64,000 nucleotides of DNA from Cymodocea nodosa (taxonomy: Eukaryota > Streptophyta > Magnoliopsida > Alismatales > Cymodoceaceae), in assembly GCA_036874045.1 (NCBI GenBank), contig CM072345.1, forward strand, positions 5,791,501-5,855,500, written 5' to 3'. This document shows, one piece after another, positions 35,016 to 47,294 of the stretch. Made by a program: the position numbers and the translations under genes. Each line of letters opens with the position of its first letter. The first letter of the stretch is position 1. A model generated the notes under the pieces. That model saw only the letters and a program-made list of their open reading frames with translations. It was not told the DNA's origin and did no database searches.

Positions 35016-35509
35016 ATTTCTACATTTTGCATTGTTCTCAATGTAAAACATTTATAGTAAATGTTAGCAGGCATGAATAATGTTTCGTTGACTTAGCACC
35101 TAACTCAACGAACTTAGTTTGTTGAGTTAATGAATAACACTATGAACTGTGCATGAATATAAATTCAAGATAAGTAATTTTTCACATACCTTGTTCTTTT
35201 GTATCTCCATTAATATCTTTTGACTTTTGATTCTAAAAAACTTTTCATTCACAAATAAAAGCAAAATTTATAACAACAAAACATAAATTGTTAAATATGT
35301 GCCTTGTGTGGAACCCAAGCTCTTACACCTTCGGTGGCTCACAAGCAAGTTAGTTGGTTTCTCAAAATAGATACCAACAAATTAGATTGATATTTTGTTT
35401 TTCTTTTCTTTTTCTTGTAAGATAAATAAATAAGAAACTAAATTTTTTTCTTTTTCTTTCTAAAAATAAATCCAGAGTACACACAACATTAAAAATACAA
35501 AATCATAAT
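35016..35509 (-). other. C3 F-box downstream region
   Basis: No gene. It keeps the same block as C1 downstream of its F-box gene (CTTGTGTGGAACC...GGTGGCTCACAAGCAAG, 35301-35350), so the F-box 3' context is shared by both elements. Confidence 0.6.
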
Positions 35510-36649
35510 TTAAGAGCATGACTGAAAAGTAGTGACAAATGGAATAAACGTGTCAGTCCAAGCAAAACTTTTAGGCATAGTTCTTCTTGCTATTAATTCT
35601 GTTTTAATGTAATCTACTTTTCTTTTTAATTTATATACTTGCAATATGTTATCAACACTAAATACTAGTGTATTACCATTAATAAATTGAAATGTAGAAA
35701 GGGATCCTTTTTTGTTCCAAGATAATGTAGTTGTTTCTATTTCTACATATATTTCAATATATTCCTCTTCCCATTTCCATTCATTTAAATCTTTCATAAT
35801 CCATATTTGAAATTTCCTCAGTTCATCCCACCATCTTACTAGACATAAAGTAGGATCATCAAATTCATTATACCATACTCCTAATTGAATTTTATCATGT
35901 TTTGCAGATGGTGGTTTAGCTATCTCATTAGATATAGGTAATATTTCTATAAAGTCGTCATCATAACTATCTATGCTTACTATGTATAAATTAGATCTAA
36001 ATGCAACTCATATATCCATGACTAGATATATATAACCATCAAGTATGACATGTATATTGTTAACTAATGCTTTCTCTCCTAGATATATCATAATATTTTC
36101 ATTCTAAGATCTATTTAGAAAATTATACACACTTAAACATAGATCTTCATCCTAATTTCCAATTGATCTCTAGTAATATAATTTTTCAAGAATAGTCAAA
36201 TTTGTATTAGAAAATGTTAAAGTTGACCCACAATTTTCAGTTGGTACTTCAAACCTATTAGGTCTTCCTATATTCCATTCTTCTCTAGTAATAGGATTTC
36301 TAATCAAAATATCAGGTAACAGAATAGCATACCTTGGTTTGGTTTTGTAAATAATCAATCCTTCATCTATCCTCATAATATGATCTATTCCTTCTAATGT
36401 ATTGGGTGGAATTCCAGTAGTTTCTTCTATGTTCATATATTCATGACTGATTGAACTACGATTAAATGACTTCCATAAAAATCTATTTCTAATATTAGTC
36501 ATCTTTGTAGCTTGTAGTCCATGAAAATACTTTTCTCTAACACATTCTTTAATTTGTCATAACACACAACACAATCTACATAGATCTTTAACTGATAAGT
36601 TACTTAGTACTTTTCTTAGTGAATCTAGTGATAATTCCATCAATTCCAT
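35510..36649 (-). pseudogene. F-box protein gene carried by C3, broken by stops
   Basis: Reading from ATG 36649 on the minus strand gives 380 codons in one frame to the stop at 35510. This equals codons 10-389 of the C1 gene. The F-box (MELSLDSLRKVLSNLSVKDLCRLCCV) is followed by a stop, and further stops lie after KLYY and before NENIM. Indels against C1 are codon-sized: one codon fewer in YAILLPD and one more in YDDDFIE. No frameshift. Clear matches to the C1 protein run to the last residues (ARRTMPKSFAW, TFQSCS). An intact version would act as an SCF ubiquitin-ligase substrate receptor via SKP1; that is known of the family and not shown here. Confidence 0.85.
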
Positions 36650-36799
36650 CTGTTGTGATTCTATATTTCAACATAAATAAAATTTAAACAGAGATAAAAT
36701 TAACATAGCTACTTATATATATATCTTCTTGGAGTTAGGTCATAACTTAACGGACTAAGTTCATTGAGTTAAGTAATAACTCTACAGTACTACTAACTA

Positions 36800-37778
36800 T
36801 AATTAAACTTTCATTTTTTTTTATGTTTTCTCTTCTTCTTTTTTTATATTTTTCTATTTACTATATTATACATACTTGTTAATAATTGTGCTGCTTCATT
36901 TTGCTTCCCTCTCATAGGAGGTATCAATTTCATTAACAGTTCTATTCAAAGGGTTAGGTACTGCTTATATTGGTAGTCCTCCCATAGGTCTAACTTCTAT
37001 TGATTCCTTCTATCTAGGAGGTATATTTCTATTCATATTTTGATTTTAAATGGCAACATTACCAAATACATGATCTAGACGATTGTTCAATTCTTGAATT
37101 ATCTTTTCTAATTTCTCTATTCTAGATCCTTATTCAATTAATGCTTCATAACTTATGTTTTTGTCATTTATATTTTCTCCTCCTTGGAAATTGTTATTTC
37201 TCCAAGATAAATTCGGGTGATTTCTCTAATTAGGGATATAAGAATTTCCAAAGTTATCTTTTTGGTTTCTAGCATAAATAATATCTAAGTCATTAATATT
37301 TGCATTCTTTTCTGCTAGTTTTTGATTTAATGATAATTCTTCTATTTTCTTTGTTAACTCAGTTAATTTAACTTCAAGCATAGTATTCGAATCTATTTCA
37401 TGTATTTCCCTTGGTAATATTTTCTTATCTGTAATAGCTTCAGCTTAGTTTTCCTACTGAGTAGTTCTTTTTGCAAAGTTTTCTAAATATGCTCATGCTT
37501 CTTCACTACACAATTTCAAAAATCCTTTCTAACAAGTAGATTCTAATAAAGATTTAGTTGAAACATCTATGCCTTCATAAATTATACCTATTAATTATGC
37601 TTTACTCATTGCATGATGTGGACATTGAGTCATTAAATCTTTAAATCGTTCAAAATATTTCTAGAATGATTCTCCTTGTTTTTCCTTTTTCTTTTTAATC
37701 GTTTGATGTGTTGGATAATATTTTTCCAAAAAAATAGGGCAAAATTCAGTCCATGCAAAAATTGAATCAAGCGATGCT
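36800..37778 (-). pseudogene. gag: C3 gag, Athila type, degraded
   Basis: Minus strand from 37778: FCPIFLEKYYPTHQT, then a stretch matching the Athila gag core (ERFKDLMTQCPHHAM), then LCSEEA-AYLENFAKRT, a coiled coil (TELTKKIEELSLNQKLAEK), NSYIPN-RNHPNLSWRNNNF, and EKIIQELNNRLDHVFGNVAI. RNHPNLSW is an Athila gag signature. Stops are frequent, mostly at positions where the family has Trp or Gln. The N-terminus is missing: the sequence is cut at 37778 by a plus-strand LTR C. It lies in the same orientation as the F-box gene. Confidence 0.82.
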
Positions 37779-39535
37779 AACTATCTAAAATGTGTTTAAG
37801 CATTAGATAGTTAAGTTTGCAATTATTCGAAATACCCTTTTTATCATAAAAATTACTAAGAACACATGTCGTGACATGGAAGCTTTACTTAAGTTATCTT
37901 TCAGAATGTTAGGTGATAACTATTCGAAAAGTCTTTTTATTCGTAAGTTAGAATTACGCATGTGTTGAATTTAAATGTTTTATTATGTCACATGAGCTGC
38001 ACATGTTTAACTTGTTAAGTTAGCATAACTATACATGTTGAGTTACTTGAATATACACTAAGGTAACACATTGTGTTAGTGTTATAAGCTTATAAGTTAT
38101 TTCTTATTGTACATGTTTTATAGTTAAGTTAATGAAGTAAGTTCGTTGAGTTACACTAACTCCATGGACTAGTTATTTTCTAACATGCCATTGTTAGTAG
38201 TTGCAGAAATAGGAAATTCGAAGAAAACCACAATTGCACTTATCATGCAGGAATTAACTTGTGGAATGAAGAAGAAATCACCATCGTTGATACGAATGAA
38301 GGAAATCCAACTGAGTATCTATGCAGAAGCAGTTACTATTGAAAGAAATATAAAAGAAGAGGAGAAAGACAAAAAAAAGTGTGTGTGTGAAGGTGGAGAA
38401 CTGCGCTAACTACAGGAAGCGTCAGAAGTTTCCTGAAGCTCCACAACACCACCAAAATCACCAACCATCAGAGGTTAGTGAGGATAGTTACCGAATGTCA
38501 GGTCGATTTCGAGCCAAACATGGTGACTGACAACCACTATGAGGAGTGACCGCGTCGCAGGAAGAGAAACCATTTTCACCAAACACCGACTCATATCTCA
38601 GGAGATTGTAAAGTTTCTAGCCTTGGTTTCAAGTTGATGCCAATATACTGAAGAGAAGATCAACTTACAAGTCTTGGTTTGCAATTTTATAGGAAGAGGA
38701 GGCAAGATTGTAAATGATTAAATTTTCAATGGTGTAATCACGTCGCATGTAGTGACGAAAGTTTTTACTATCGATAGAGAATTGTTACATTTCACCTTTC
38801 GTTCATTTTCAGGAATATATCAAAACAAAAATATCAAAAACAACTAATTATCTGTATTTATATTTAGTATTTATGTGTTGTATTGTTTGTTTTGTATCGT
38901 GATTAATGTTATCATTGCCAATATTGTAAATGTTTCATGTTTATTTGATTTAGAAAATAGAAAACAGTTTTATAGAATACTGAAATTGATTCATACAGAA
39001 TACTAAAAAATCTTAATGGTTACTGTTTGAAATATATGAATGTTAGTGTTGATTAATGACAAATCTCAAATTAACTAACATTAAAAAGCTTAATTGATGT
39101 TATTTACATTCTGTGGAACTGCCCAATGGATGGCCGAATTCCTCTATGAATAGCAGAATTTAATTTGAAGTTACTAGGTAGGCTCATGAAGTTAACTTAA
39201 GTCCACGAGGATAGTCCATTGAGTTAACTGTAACTCTACAAACTAAGTTTGTTAAGTTAACTGTAAATCAATGGAGAGTTTAATTGAACACATATAAACT
39301 TTAGTCTAAAAATCAAAATAGTACACAATTTTTACTCAATCTCTATGGGATCGACCTGTATTTGCACACAAATACAATATACACTGTGTACTTACAATTA
39401 AAATACAAATTGGATGTGATATCTAATTTATGTAAAAAGTTGTTTGTTTACCCTAGAAGAAATTATTAATATATGCATAAAGACAAATCAAATAAGTTTT
39501 CTGATTTAACTTTTCACATAAACACCTCTATATTT
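37779..39535 (+). repeat. Plus-strand LTR C, truncated at both ends
   Basis: Opposed to the other LTR C copies. It begins inside U3 and reaches the part matching 61690-61620 (GTTGTTTGTTTACC, GCATAAAGACAAATCA). It carries the LTR-internal open stretch 38185-38409, which has no coding evidence. With 31820-33621 it forms inverted arms around C3. Confidence 0.8.
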
Positions 39536-39939
39536 TTTTTTCCTACATGTTATCAACTTAAATAAAGTTAAATACATCACATTAATGTAGTGCTCTAATT
39601 TAAACTTATTTAAATCCGAACATTATATGCATATTTAACTTACAGTTCATTTTCTATTATGTAGAAATTAGAGTTTCACTTTTTAGTATGCAGATATATC
39701 CAAATATTATCAAATCATTGTGCATTTAACCACATCATTCATAAAATTCAATTTCTTTTAAAACAGTCCTGCAAAGCTTTAAACAAATAGATATAGATTA
39801 AAATTTCAATACAACTTTAAATCATCCACTCACAAACATTAATTTAGAAGCATCTTGTTATTCAAACATTTATATATATAAATTGTTTAAATTACATACA
39901 ATTAGATATTTTTCAATACAAGTAGATGAAAAATATATT
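39536..39939 (-). other. AT-rich segment downstream of the Athila extra ORF
   Basis: I see no gene, repeat or LTR end. Confidence 0.5.
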
Positions 39940-42124
39940 TAATCTTTCTTCCTAAGTTCATCTACTTCCTTCTAGAGCTTTTCTAATTATTGTTTTAATT
40001 GATTTATCTGTTCCATAGCTCCTGTAAATTCTCTAGAAGGTATAGTCATCCTTGCAGTAGCATCAACATCATAATTTTTGTATTCCTTCACTGAAATGGT
40101 CTTTGATCTCATCCTTTTAGATGTCCACTTCGTGAAGTCAATTCCTTCCAATATTAATTCTAGTATCAAGTCCCCAAAGAACAGTTTAATTTTTGCAAAC
40201 TTTATCTTTGACAAGAAGACCTGACACCAATTAACTTGAATTTTATTTACAACTGTGTAAGTGACCCACTTGACAAATTGACTCAGTTCAATGTCATGGT
40301 CATGCCTCTAATAGACAGTTTTTACTAAAATAGTTGCCACCATGTGTGCCTTTCCATTTAAATACTTCATTCTATTAAGTAATGGCACACTAGGGTCGAT
40401 GGCCAAACACTACTTGATTTCCTAGTCTGTCCATTCAGTTGTAGTTGTATCTTCTAGAATTTCAATTCCTTCATTCCTTAATCCAAATAAGTTGTGGAGA
40501 AGATCGTGTGTTATCTATTATTGACTTGCTCTACATTTGAAATTAATTTTCCTTCTTCCTCCCTCAGATTTGCATAAAAACTAGGCACTAGATTTTCATA
40601 AATTACATGCCCTTTAGTTTTTGGAATAAATTCCAATAGGTCCTAGAATTCAAATAATTCTTTAACATCATCCATTCCAGTCAAATCTACTGGCCTATTG
40701 TAAATTATATTGTATCTCTTTATTTATTGATACTTATCATAAGCTTCCTAACTCCAAAATTGAATTTCATTCAAAATTGTTGCCTTTGTCAGGTTAGGAA
40801 TTTGGATTTGTTGCTCTAGAGGGGTTTGTTCTTGAATTTCCTCTTCAATTTGCTGAACTTGTTATTGTACTTGTTGCTGAAAATACTCTAGAGATTCTTA
40901 CATTTTAGTTCTTACATGTGGTGGAGAGCTTGTAGAACTTTCCACTCTCTTATCTTGTATTTTCTCCATAAATTGCTGGAGAGTTTCTCTCTCTTCAATG
41001 GAATCTATCAAATCATTTTCTACTGTTTCAGCTTCTTGTTTAGCTTCTTGTATTTCTTCTTCCTCCTCACTACCATGTTCCACTATTAATATTCTTTTAG
41101 TGTCTATGGAAAAATGAGATGGAGTCTTGGGCATAGTAGATTTTGCTCTTTCTTCTACTTCAGTTTCTTCAAGCTGTAACTCTTTTTCAGCTTGTTTTTC
41201 TTATTCTCTTTGCTGTTCTTGATCTTCTTCTTATTCTGATAATAAATCTACAAAAATGGGCTCTTTAGGCCATATTGTAAATATTATAGGCTCGGATTTC
41301 ATCTCTTCTTGAGCCTTAAGCACTATTTCTTTTACTTTTTTTCTTCTAAATAGTTGTGTCTACTCTTCTTCTTCTAATAATAAGTCAACAAAAATGGGCT
41401 CTTTAGGCCCTTGAGCCAGAGGAACTAGCTCTTCCTCTTTCACTTTTTCCTTTATACTTATTGGTCTTGAAGGATCAGCCTCAACTTCTCTTGCAATTGT
41501 TGTTTCAACTGCTTCTTGGTGCTTTTCCACCTTAATTTTATATTGGGCCCTCAACTTTTCTTCAGTCTATTTTTTTCTTTATGGCATCATATAGAATATG
41601 TGCCTTAGCCATAGCCATTTCCTCATTATCTCCTTGGTCTTTTGCTACTTTGACCAAGATAGCAAACTCCTTGTCTTCTTCTTCAATTCTTGGCCAAGCA
41701 AATGTAACTTGTGGTAACAGTTCTGTTGGTGGAACTAAATGTCCCAACTACTGCTCTCTTCTTCTTTAGGCACTTAGCTTGTTCTTTTTGTATCCTTGCA
41801 AGTGCAACTATACAACGTACAAACCATAGTTGTGATTTCCTCCTTATGAGTTCTAGGGCAACCTCATTATTTGGCCTAATTTTTCTCTCTCTATTAACTA
41901 CAGTTTCTATTGCTACTCGTATTCTTGTTTCCATTATTGTAGGTATTCTTACATTCAAATCTACCAAAACTTTCATAAAGAAGAAGAGGTCAACCTCTAC
42001 CTTTTCTAGTTGTTTCTCCCTAGTAGTATTTTTGGTTTTTTGCCTTGTATGTCATTCCTCTAATTCTCTTAGAAATCTTGTATTGTCAATCGAATCCCAG
42101 AAGTTTTGCGTCATCTTGGTCTTC
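39940..42124 (-). pseudogene. Athila-element extra ORF with FY-x-NL domain, degraded
   Basis: Minus-strand coding remnant in several frames. The N-terminal half is charged and helical (open pieces 41976-41683, 41747-41562, 41554-41360, 41134-40898). ELFEF and LLEFIPKTKG, then FYANLREEEGKLISNV, lie near 40650-40540. These align with A1's LFEFQGLIKFLP and FYSNL. The C-terminal part (NGKAHMVATILVKTVY, NKIQVNWCQVFL, IKFAKIKLFFGDLI) resembles plant transposon ORFs of this type. It follows the integrase by about 750 bases in the same orientation, the position of the env-like ORF in Athila; no membrane segment is visible. Function unknown. Confidence 0.65.
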
Positions 42125-42879
42125 ATGGTGTTACTGAACGGAACAGAACGGCTCTGAACTTTGCTATTCTAAGTTCTAAATGATTTCTATAGATTATACC
42201 CCCAAATCCTAAGTTTTAGTCTAAATAAACCCTAAGATTTTGGCGGGTAATCAGGTCATTTCCCGCGTAATCTACCGCTACTAACACATATTACTCCGTG
42301 GAGTTACAGTTAACTCCATAGACTAAATCTGTGGACTTACCTTAAATACTCCGTTGAGTTAACTGTAACTCAATGGAGTAAATTCATTAACTTATCCTAG
42401 ACTCCACGATGTAAGTTCATTGAGTTAAGCTTAACTCAATGGACTTTCTATAAAGTTATATCTAATAAAAATAATTATAATAATAATTTTCATTCCATCA
42501 AGATCGAAGAATTTCTGATATGACCAACTCTTGATTTTTCTCTTTTCTTAACTTCGGTCAGATCGTTGTATATCCTCGGTCGAACTAAAATTACAAAATA
42601 TACTTTTTTTTGACACTCAATTGAACCGATATATATTTCGGTCAAACCGATACTTTACTTAATATAAAAATTTTTCTTTTTCTTCTCTCTTTTTTTCTTA
42701 GTTTCGATCAAACCAATGGATCCTTTTAGTGTGACCGTTACAACATTTTTCTTTTAATTTCCTGCTTCGGTAGAATCGATGATTTCTTTCAATTAGACTA
42801 GTTCTATATTAAAAATAATAGTTATATATATACATATTTTTTAATATATATATTTTTACTTAATAAGACTCGAGTAGTC
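42125..42879 (-). other. Non-coding segment upstream of Athila extra ORF
   Basis: No gene. 42290-42460 repeats CTCCGTGGAGTTA / AACTCAATGGA-type boxes on both strands, like those in LTR C. 42520-42800 repeats TCGGTCRAACCGAT-like elements (42556, 42584, 42640, 42710). This may be a U3-like promoter stretch. Confidence 0.5.
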
Positions 42880-44233
42880 CTCCACTCTTACTTCTTCTAT
42901 AATTCCAAAGGAACATCTTGGAAATTTCAAAATAGGTCTAAGTCTTTGTCCATTTACTTTAAATATATTCTAATTTTTAGGATTTTTAATCTCAATAGCT
43001 CCATAGGAATAAATATTTCAAATTATGTAAGGTCCTGCCCATCTAGATTTTAATTTTCCTAGATTGTTATAAAGTCTAGTCATGTAAAAATATACTTCTT
43101 GTCCTATTTCAAAAGATTTTGGAATAATTTTCTTGTCATGCTAAAACTTCATTTTCTCTTTTTCTATTATAGTTTTCGAATAAGCTTCATTCCTAAATTC
43201 TTCTAACTCAATTAATTGTATCTTTCTATTTTTAGTAGTTTGATTTTAATTAGTGTTTAGAGTTTTTAATGCCCAATAAGCTTTATGTTCAATTTTAGCT
43301 TGTAAATGGCAACTTTTCCCATATACTATCCTAAAAGGTGACATACCTAGGCTTGTTTTATAAGCAGTTCTATAAGCCCAAAGTACATCTATTAGTCTAT
43401 TAGCCCAATCTTTTCTAGTAGGATTTACTACTTTTTCTAAGATTAGCTTAATTTATTTATTTGCACTTTCTACTTGTCCACTTGTTTGTAGATGATATGA
43501 TGTTGCTATTTTGTGATTTACTCCATATTTCTTCATTAAGGCTTCAAAACTTCTATTATAGAAATGAGTTCCTCTATCATTAATAATAGCTTTAGGTATT
43601 CTAAATCTAGCAATTATATTAGTTCTTATAAAATGTATTACACTTTGTTGTCATTAGTTTTTGTAGGAATAGCTTCTATCCATTTAGATACATAATTCAC
43701 CCCCAATAATATATAATTAAATTGCTTAGACGTAGGAAATGGACTCATAAAATCTATTCCTCATACATTAAAGATTTCAACCTCAACATAGGATTCAGAG
43801 GCATCATATTCTTCTTTGATATCCTTCCTATTTGTTAACATCTCAAACAACTTAAGCAATATTTATGAGCATCTTTTAATAGTCTTAGCCAGTAAAATCC
43901 ACATTGCAAAATTTTGGCAGTAGTTTTCCCTAAAATACATGCTCGGTCATGGTAGAAAGACAATGTGCTTTGATATTCAATTTCTAAAACACACCTCCTT
44001 AAAACTAGATCAGGACATTTTTTAAATAAGTATGGGTCTTCCTAATAGTAATATTTCACTCTTGAAAAGAACAATTTCTTATCCTATCTATTCCAATATT
44101 TAGGTGTTAAACTTGTAACTAAGTAATTAACTATGTCTACATACCAAGGCATTCTGTTTATAATCATTAATTGTTCATCACGAAAATTATCCTTAATTTC
44201 AATGTTTGATTTTTCTATTTGTAACATTGATAA
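42880..44233 (-). pseudogene. pol: Athila-type integrase
   Basis: On the minus strand: start of integrase (WYADIVNYLVTS), then CGFYWLRLLKDAHKYCLSC (zinc domain), then the core with IINDRGTHFYNRSFEALM (second catalytic Asp) and TSGQVESANK (catalytic Glu). The C-terminal region is LGKLKSRWAGPY...IEIKNPKN and FKVNGQRLRP. These are the standard Athila integrase blocks in order. Stops and small shifts are present. RNase H of the same element lies across the B2 insertion at 52506-52705. Confidence 0.88.
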
Positions 44234-45707
44234 TGTTAGGACCCTAGTATTTTGATAATGCAAAAACCTATGTCAGGAAACAAATTGTACTTCATATATA
44301 AGATAGTTTAGCAAAAAATCAGAAGGTAGATAAACAGATACAAGTAGTCCAGAAATTGTTGCTATAAAGCTACAAGAAAATCGGATAGTTACTAGGCTCA
44401 AGTATCCGAAGAGTAAGTTTAAAGTAGCAGCAACACCATCGGATAGTTAGAAGAATAACTATCCAAAAATACAAGACCTTCGAAGAGTTGTGAAAGATAG
44501 ATGGTTGAATGATTAGAGAGTTAGAAAGCTAACTATCTGAAAAACAAGAAGTTTCGAAAGGTTACAGATTTAACTATTCGAAACTTAAGTCATTTGTTTA
44601 CCCACGTGCAAAAATCTAGACAAAAGCTTAAAGGGATTTTTCGGAGAGTTAGAAAGTTAACTATCCGAAAAAGAAGAAGTTTCAGAAGGTTACAGATTTA
44701 ACTATCCAAAAACTTAAGTCATCCTATTATGCACATGCAAAAATAAGAAGACAGCAGTCAGAAGCTTAAAAGAAGAAAATCAGAGAGTTACTGTAGCTAA
44801 CTATTCGATAGTCAAGAACATTTCAATGAGTTACAATTACAAGTATCCGAACTTAAGACACGTCATATGTATGACTTAAATCTCACATAACAAAAGGACT
44901 TAAGTGGATTTTCAGTGAGTTACAAACATCCTTCGAAAAGTTACATAGCTACCGAAAGTCTAAGAAAATCGGAAGGTTATCTTGAAACACCTTTCTAAAT
45001 GGTAACTTACCATATTTAGACCTACAAACTCAACAAGTATAGTAGAATAAATCCGTTGAAGAGAAAATATGATCGTTGGACTTACAAGCATAAATACAAA
45101 AAAATCATTCAATATTTAGTAGAGCTAACAAGTGAGATTACATATACAATCATATATAGAAATATAGTATATACAGTAGATCAACTACTGTTACAAAAGA
45201 ATGCTCAATCTAGATTAACTACAACAAGGAATCGATTGAAAGCTGGATTTACAAGAAGATTCTCAAAGCTCTCTAAGTGCTGAAAGACTGATCCAAGAAG
45301 GATCATTTGGTTTGTGGCTTCTACCTTAAAGCTTCACTCAAGTTGTTGGTTTGAGTTTCGACCTGAAAACTCAAGAGGTTGGTTTTCTAAAGTTTATACT
45401 TGAAAACTTCTAAGTGTTGGTTTTTTGAAGTTTATACCTGAAAACTTTTGAGTGTTGGTTCTTGCTTCGACCCGAAAGTAAGTGTTGAAACACTTAGTAA
45501 AGCCCAAGTGATCCTTGGGGGTGGACTAGCCAAGTTGGTGAACCACCTAAAATTCCCTTGTGTTTCTTACTTTTATTTCCACTTTGTATGTTTTTAGTAC
45601 TTGAGTAAACTGTTTATTTAAAATTGGTTAATTAAATAAAAAATAGTTTTAAATATACTTTGTTCTCCATTCACCCCCCCCTCTAGTGAAGTCATACGTT
45701 CCTAACA
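44234..45707 (+). repeat. 5' LTR of B2
   Basis: 1,474 bp, TGTTAGG...CTAACA. CGGA-AGTTA stem-loop units and CACGTG (44602 region) in U3. The open stretch 45056-45283 is LTR sequence. Confidence 0.92.
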
Positions 45708-45709
45708 AC

Positions 45710-45721
45710 TGGTATCAAAGT
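45710..45721 (+). other. Degenerate primer-binding site of B2
   Basis: TGGTATCAAAGT versus TGGTATCAGAGC; two mismatches. Confidence 0.8.
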
Positions 45722-45758
45722 AGGTTGATCTCTTTTATAGATTTAACCATTTGAGATC

Positions 45759-47287
45759 ATGACATCTTTTCATAGAGAGGGTCAGAACATCCATCGTCCT
45801 CCCCTATTTGATGGTATTAACTATAATAACTAGAAAAACAAGATGGAATGTTTCCTCAAGAGCTCAGATGTGAGTCTCTGGAAAATGGTAGTTCTAGGAA
45901 CACCTATTCCACCCAATCATGAGGATGATTGGACTAAGGAGGATGAAAGAATCATCCAAATGGATGCTCGAGGGTTGAACATTATTTATTGTGCCCTATC
46001 TACTGAACAATATAATAAATTTCTACTTGTAAATCTGCTCACAAGGCTTAGAACACTCTTCAAATAACCTTTGAAGAAACCAGCCAAGTGAAAGACACTA
46101 TAATTAGCATTTTACTTAGAAAGCTTGAATTATTTAAAATGCTTGATGATGAAACAATTACTGATATGTTTTCTAGATTCACTGAGATTATTAATGGCAT
46201 AAGAGGTTTGGGAAAGGAATTTTCTATCTGTGAACAGGTGTAGAAAATCCTTAGAAGCTTAACTGTGGAATGGAAGCAAAAGTTCACATCAATACAAGAT
46301 TCTAAAGACCTCAACAAATACTCAGTAGAGGATCTGATGGGCAATCTACTAGCCCATGAAGTTCAAATGAAAGAATGGAAAGATGAGGAAGGAAGTGCTA
46401 AAAAGAAAACAAAAACGAAGAAAGAACTAGCCTTTCCATCAACTTAGAAACTTCAAAGCTCGGATGATGATGAAGTTGTGCTATTGGCTAGAAAATTTAG
46501 AAAATGGATGAAGAAAAAGAACCAAGCCAACACATCAAAAAGCAATGTTCCAATATGCTTTAAATGCAAGAAGCAGGGACATATACAACTTGATTGTCCA
46601 CTACAACTAGAAAAAGAAAAAGAAATGAAGAAGAAGAAGAAAAACTACAAAAAGAAAATGACATTGAAGGCTACTTGAGATGATAGTAGTTCCTCTAATA
46701 GCTCATCTAGTTCAGATGAAGAGGTACCAGTAAACGTGTGCTATGTAGCACAAGAGGTATGTTCCACTTCATCTCAAAGTGATTCTGATGTAGACAATGA
46801 TAATCTAGATGTAAATATTCTTTTGTCTACTGTTGACAATTTATATGTTAAATGCAAAAATTATAAAAAGGAAATTAAGCATTTAACTACATGTTTAAAA
46901 GAAGCATATACTGAACTTGAAAATATGCATGTTGAAAGTAGAAAATGCAATAATGATGAATTGATAAACGAAAATGAAAAACTGAAATCTGAAATTACTG
47001 ATCTAAAAAATACTATGCATAAGTTTACCAATGGACAAAATGGATTAAACAAAATCATTGGTTCACAAAGTCATAGTTTAAATAGATTTGGCCTAAGGTA
47101 TACTACTCCACAAGAAATACCCTACTGTGGTGGTGTTATCCGATCTTATAGAGATGGTACAATAGTGTTTGCCATCAAAAGAAGATCTGAATCAATGTGG
47201 CTGTCAAAAGGCAATAAACTAAATATTATCAGGCCTAACACTTATGGACCCAAGAAAGTATGGGTACCAAAATTTATTTCTGTTTGA
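45759..47287 (+). pseudogene. gag: B2 gag
   Basis: Starts MTSFHREGQNIHRPPLFDG. A stop replaces the usual Trp at NYNN-KNKM, and further stops or shifts lie near 46030-46060, 46240, 46446 and 46677. The zinc knuckle CFKCKKQGHIQLDC is intact (about 46555-46600). The acidic Ser stretch, VCYVAQEV, the coiled coil and the YCGGVIRSYRDG block match B1, and the end is GPKKVWVPK. The last 183 codons are open to TGA 47285-47287. Frames are better preserved than in the neighbouring Athila remnants. Confidence 0.9.
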
Positions 47288-47294
47288 ATTGCAG
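47264..47294 (+). other. B2 post-gag spacer bounded by GT and CAG
   Basis: 31 bases from GTACCA to TTGCAG, equivalent in place to 4420-4455 and 15695-15728. Pol is absent immediately after (GATTATATTATTTAGG). Confidence 0.5.

Noticed and set aside
41711..42157. 148-codon plus-strand ORF
   Set aside because: Antisense shadow of the degraded Athila extra ORF on the minus strand.
45056..45283. 75-codon ORF in LTR B2
   Set aside because: Lies in R/U5 of the LTR; broken in the 3' LTR copy.
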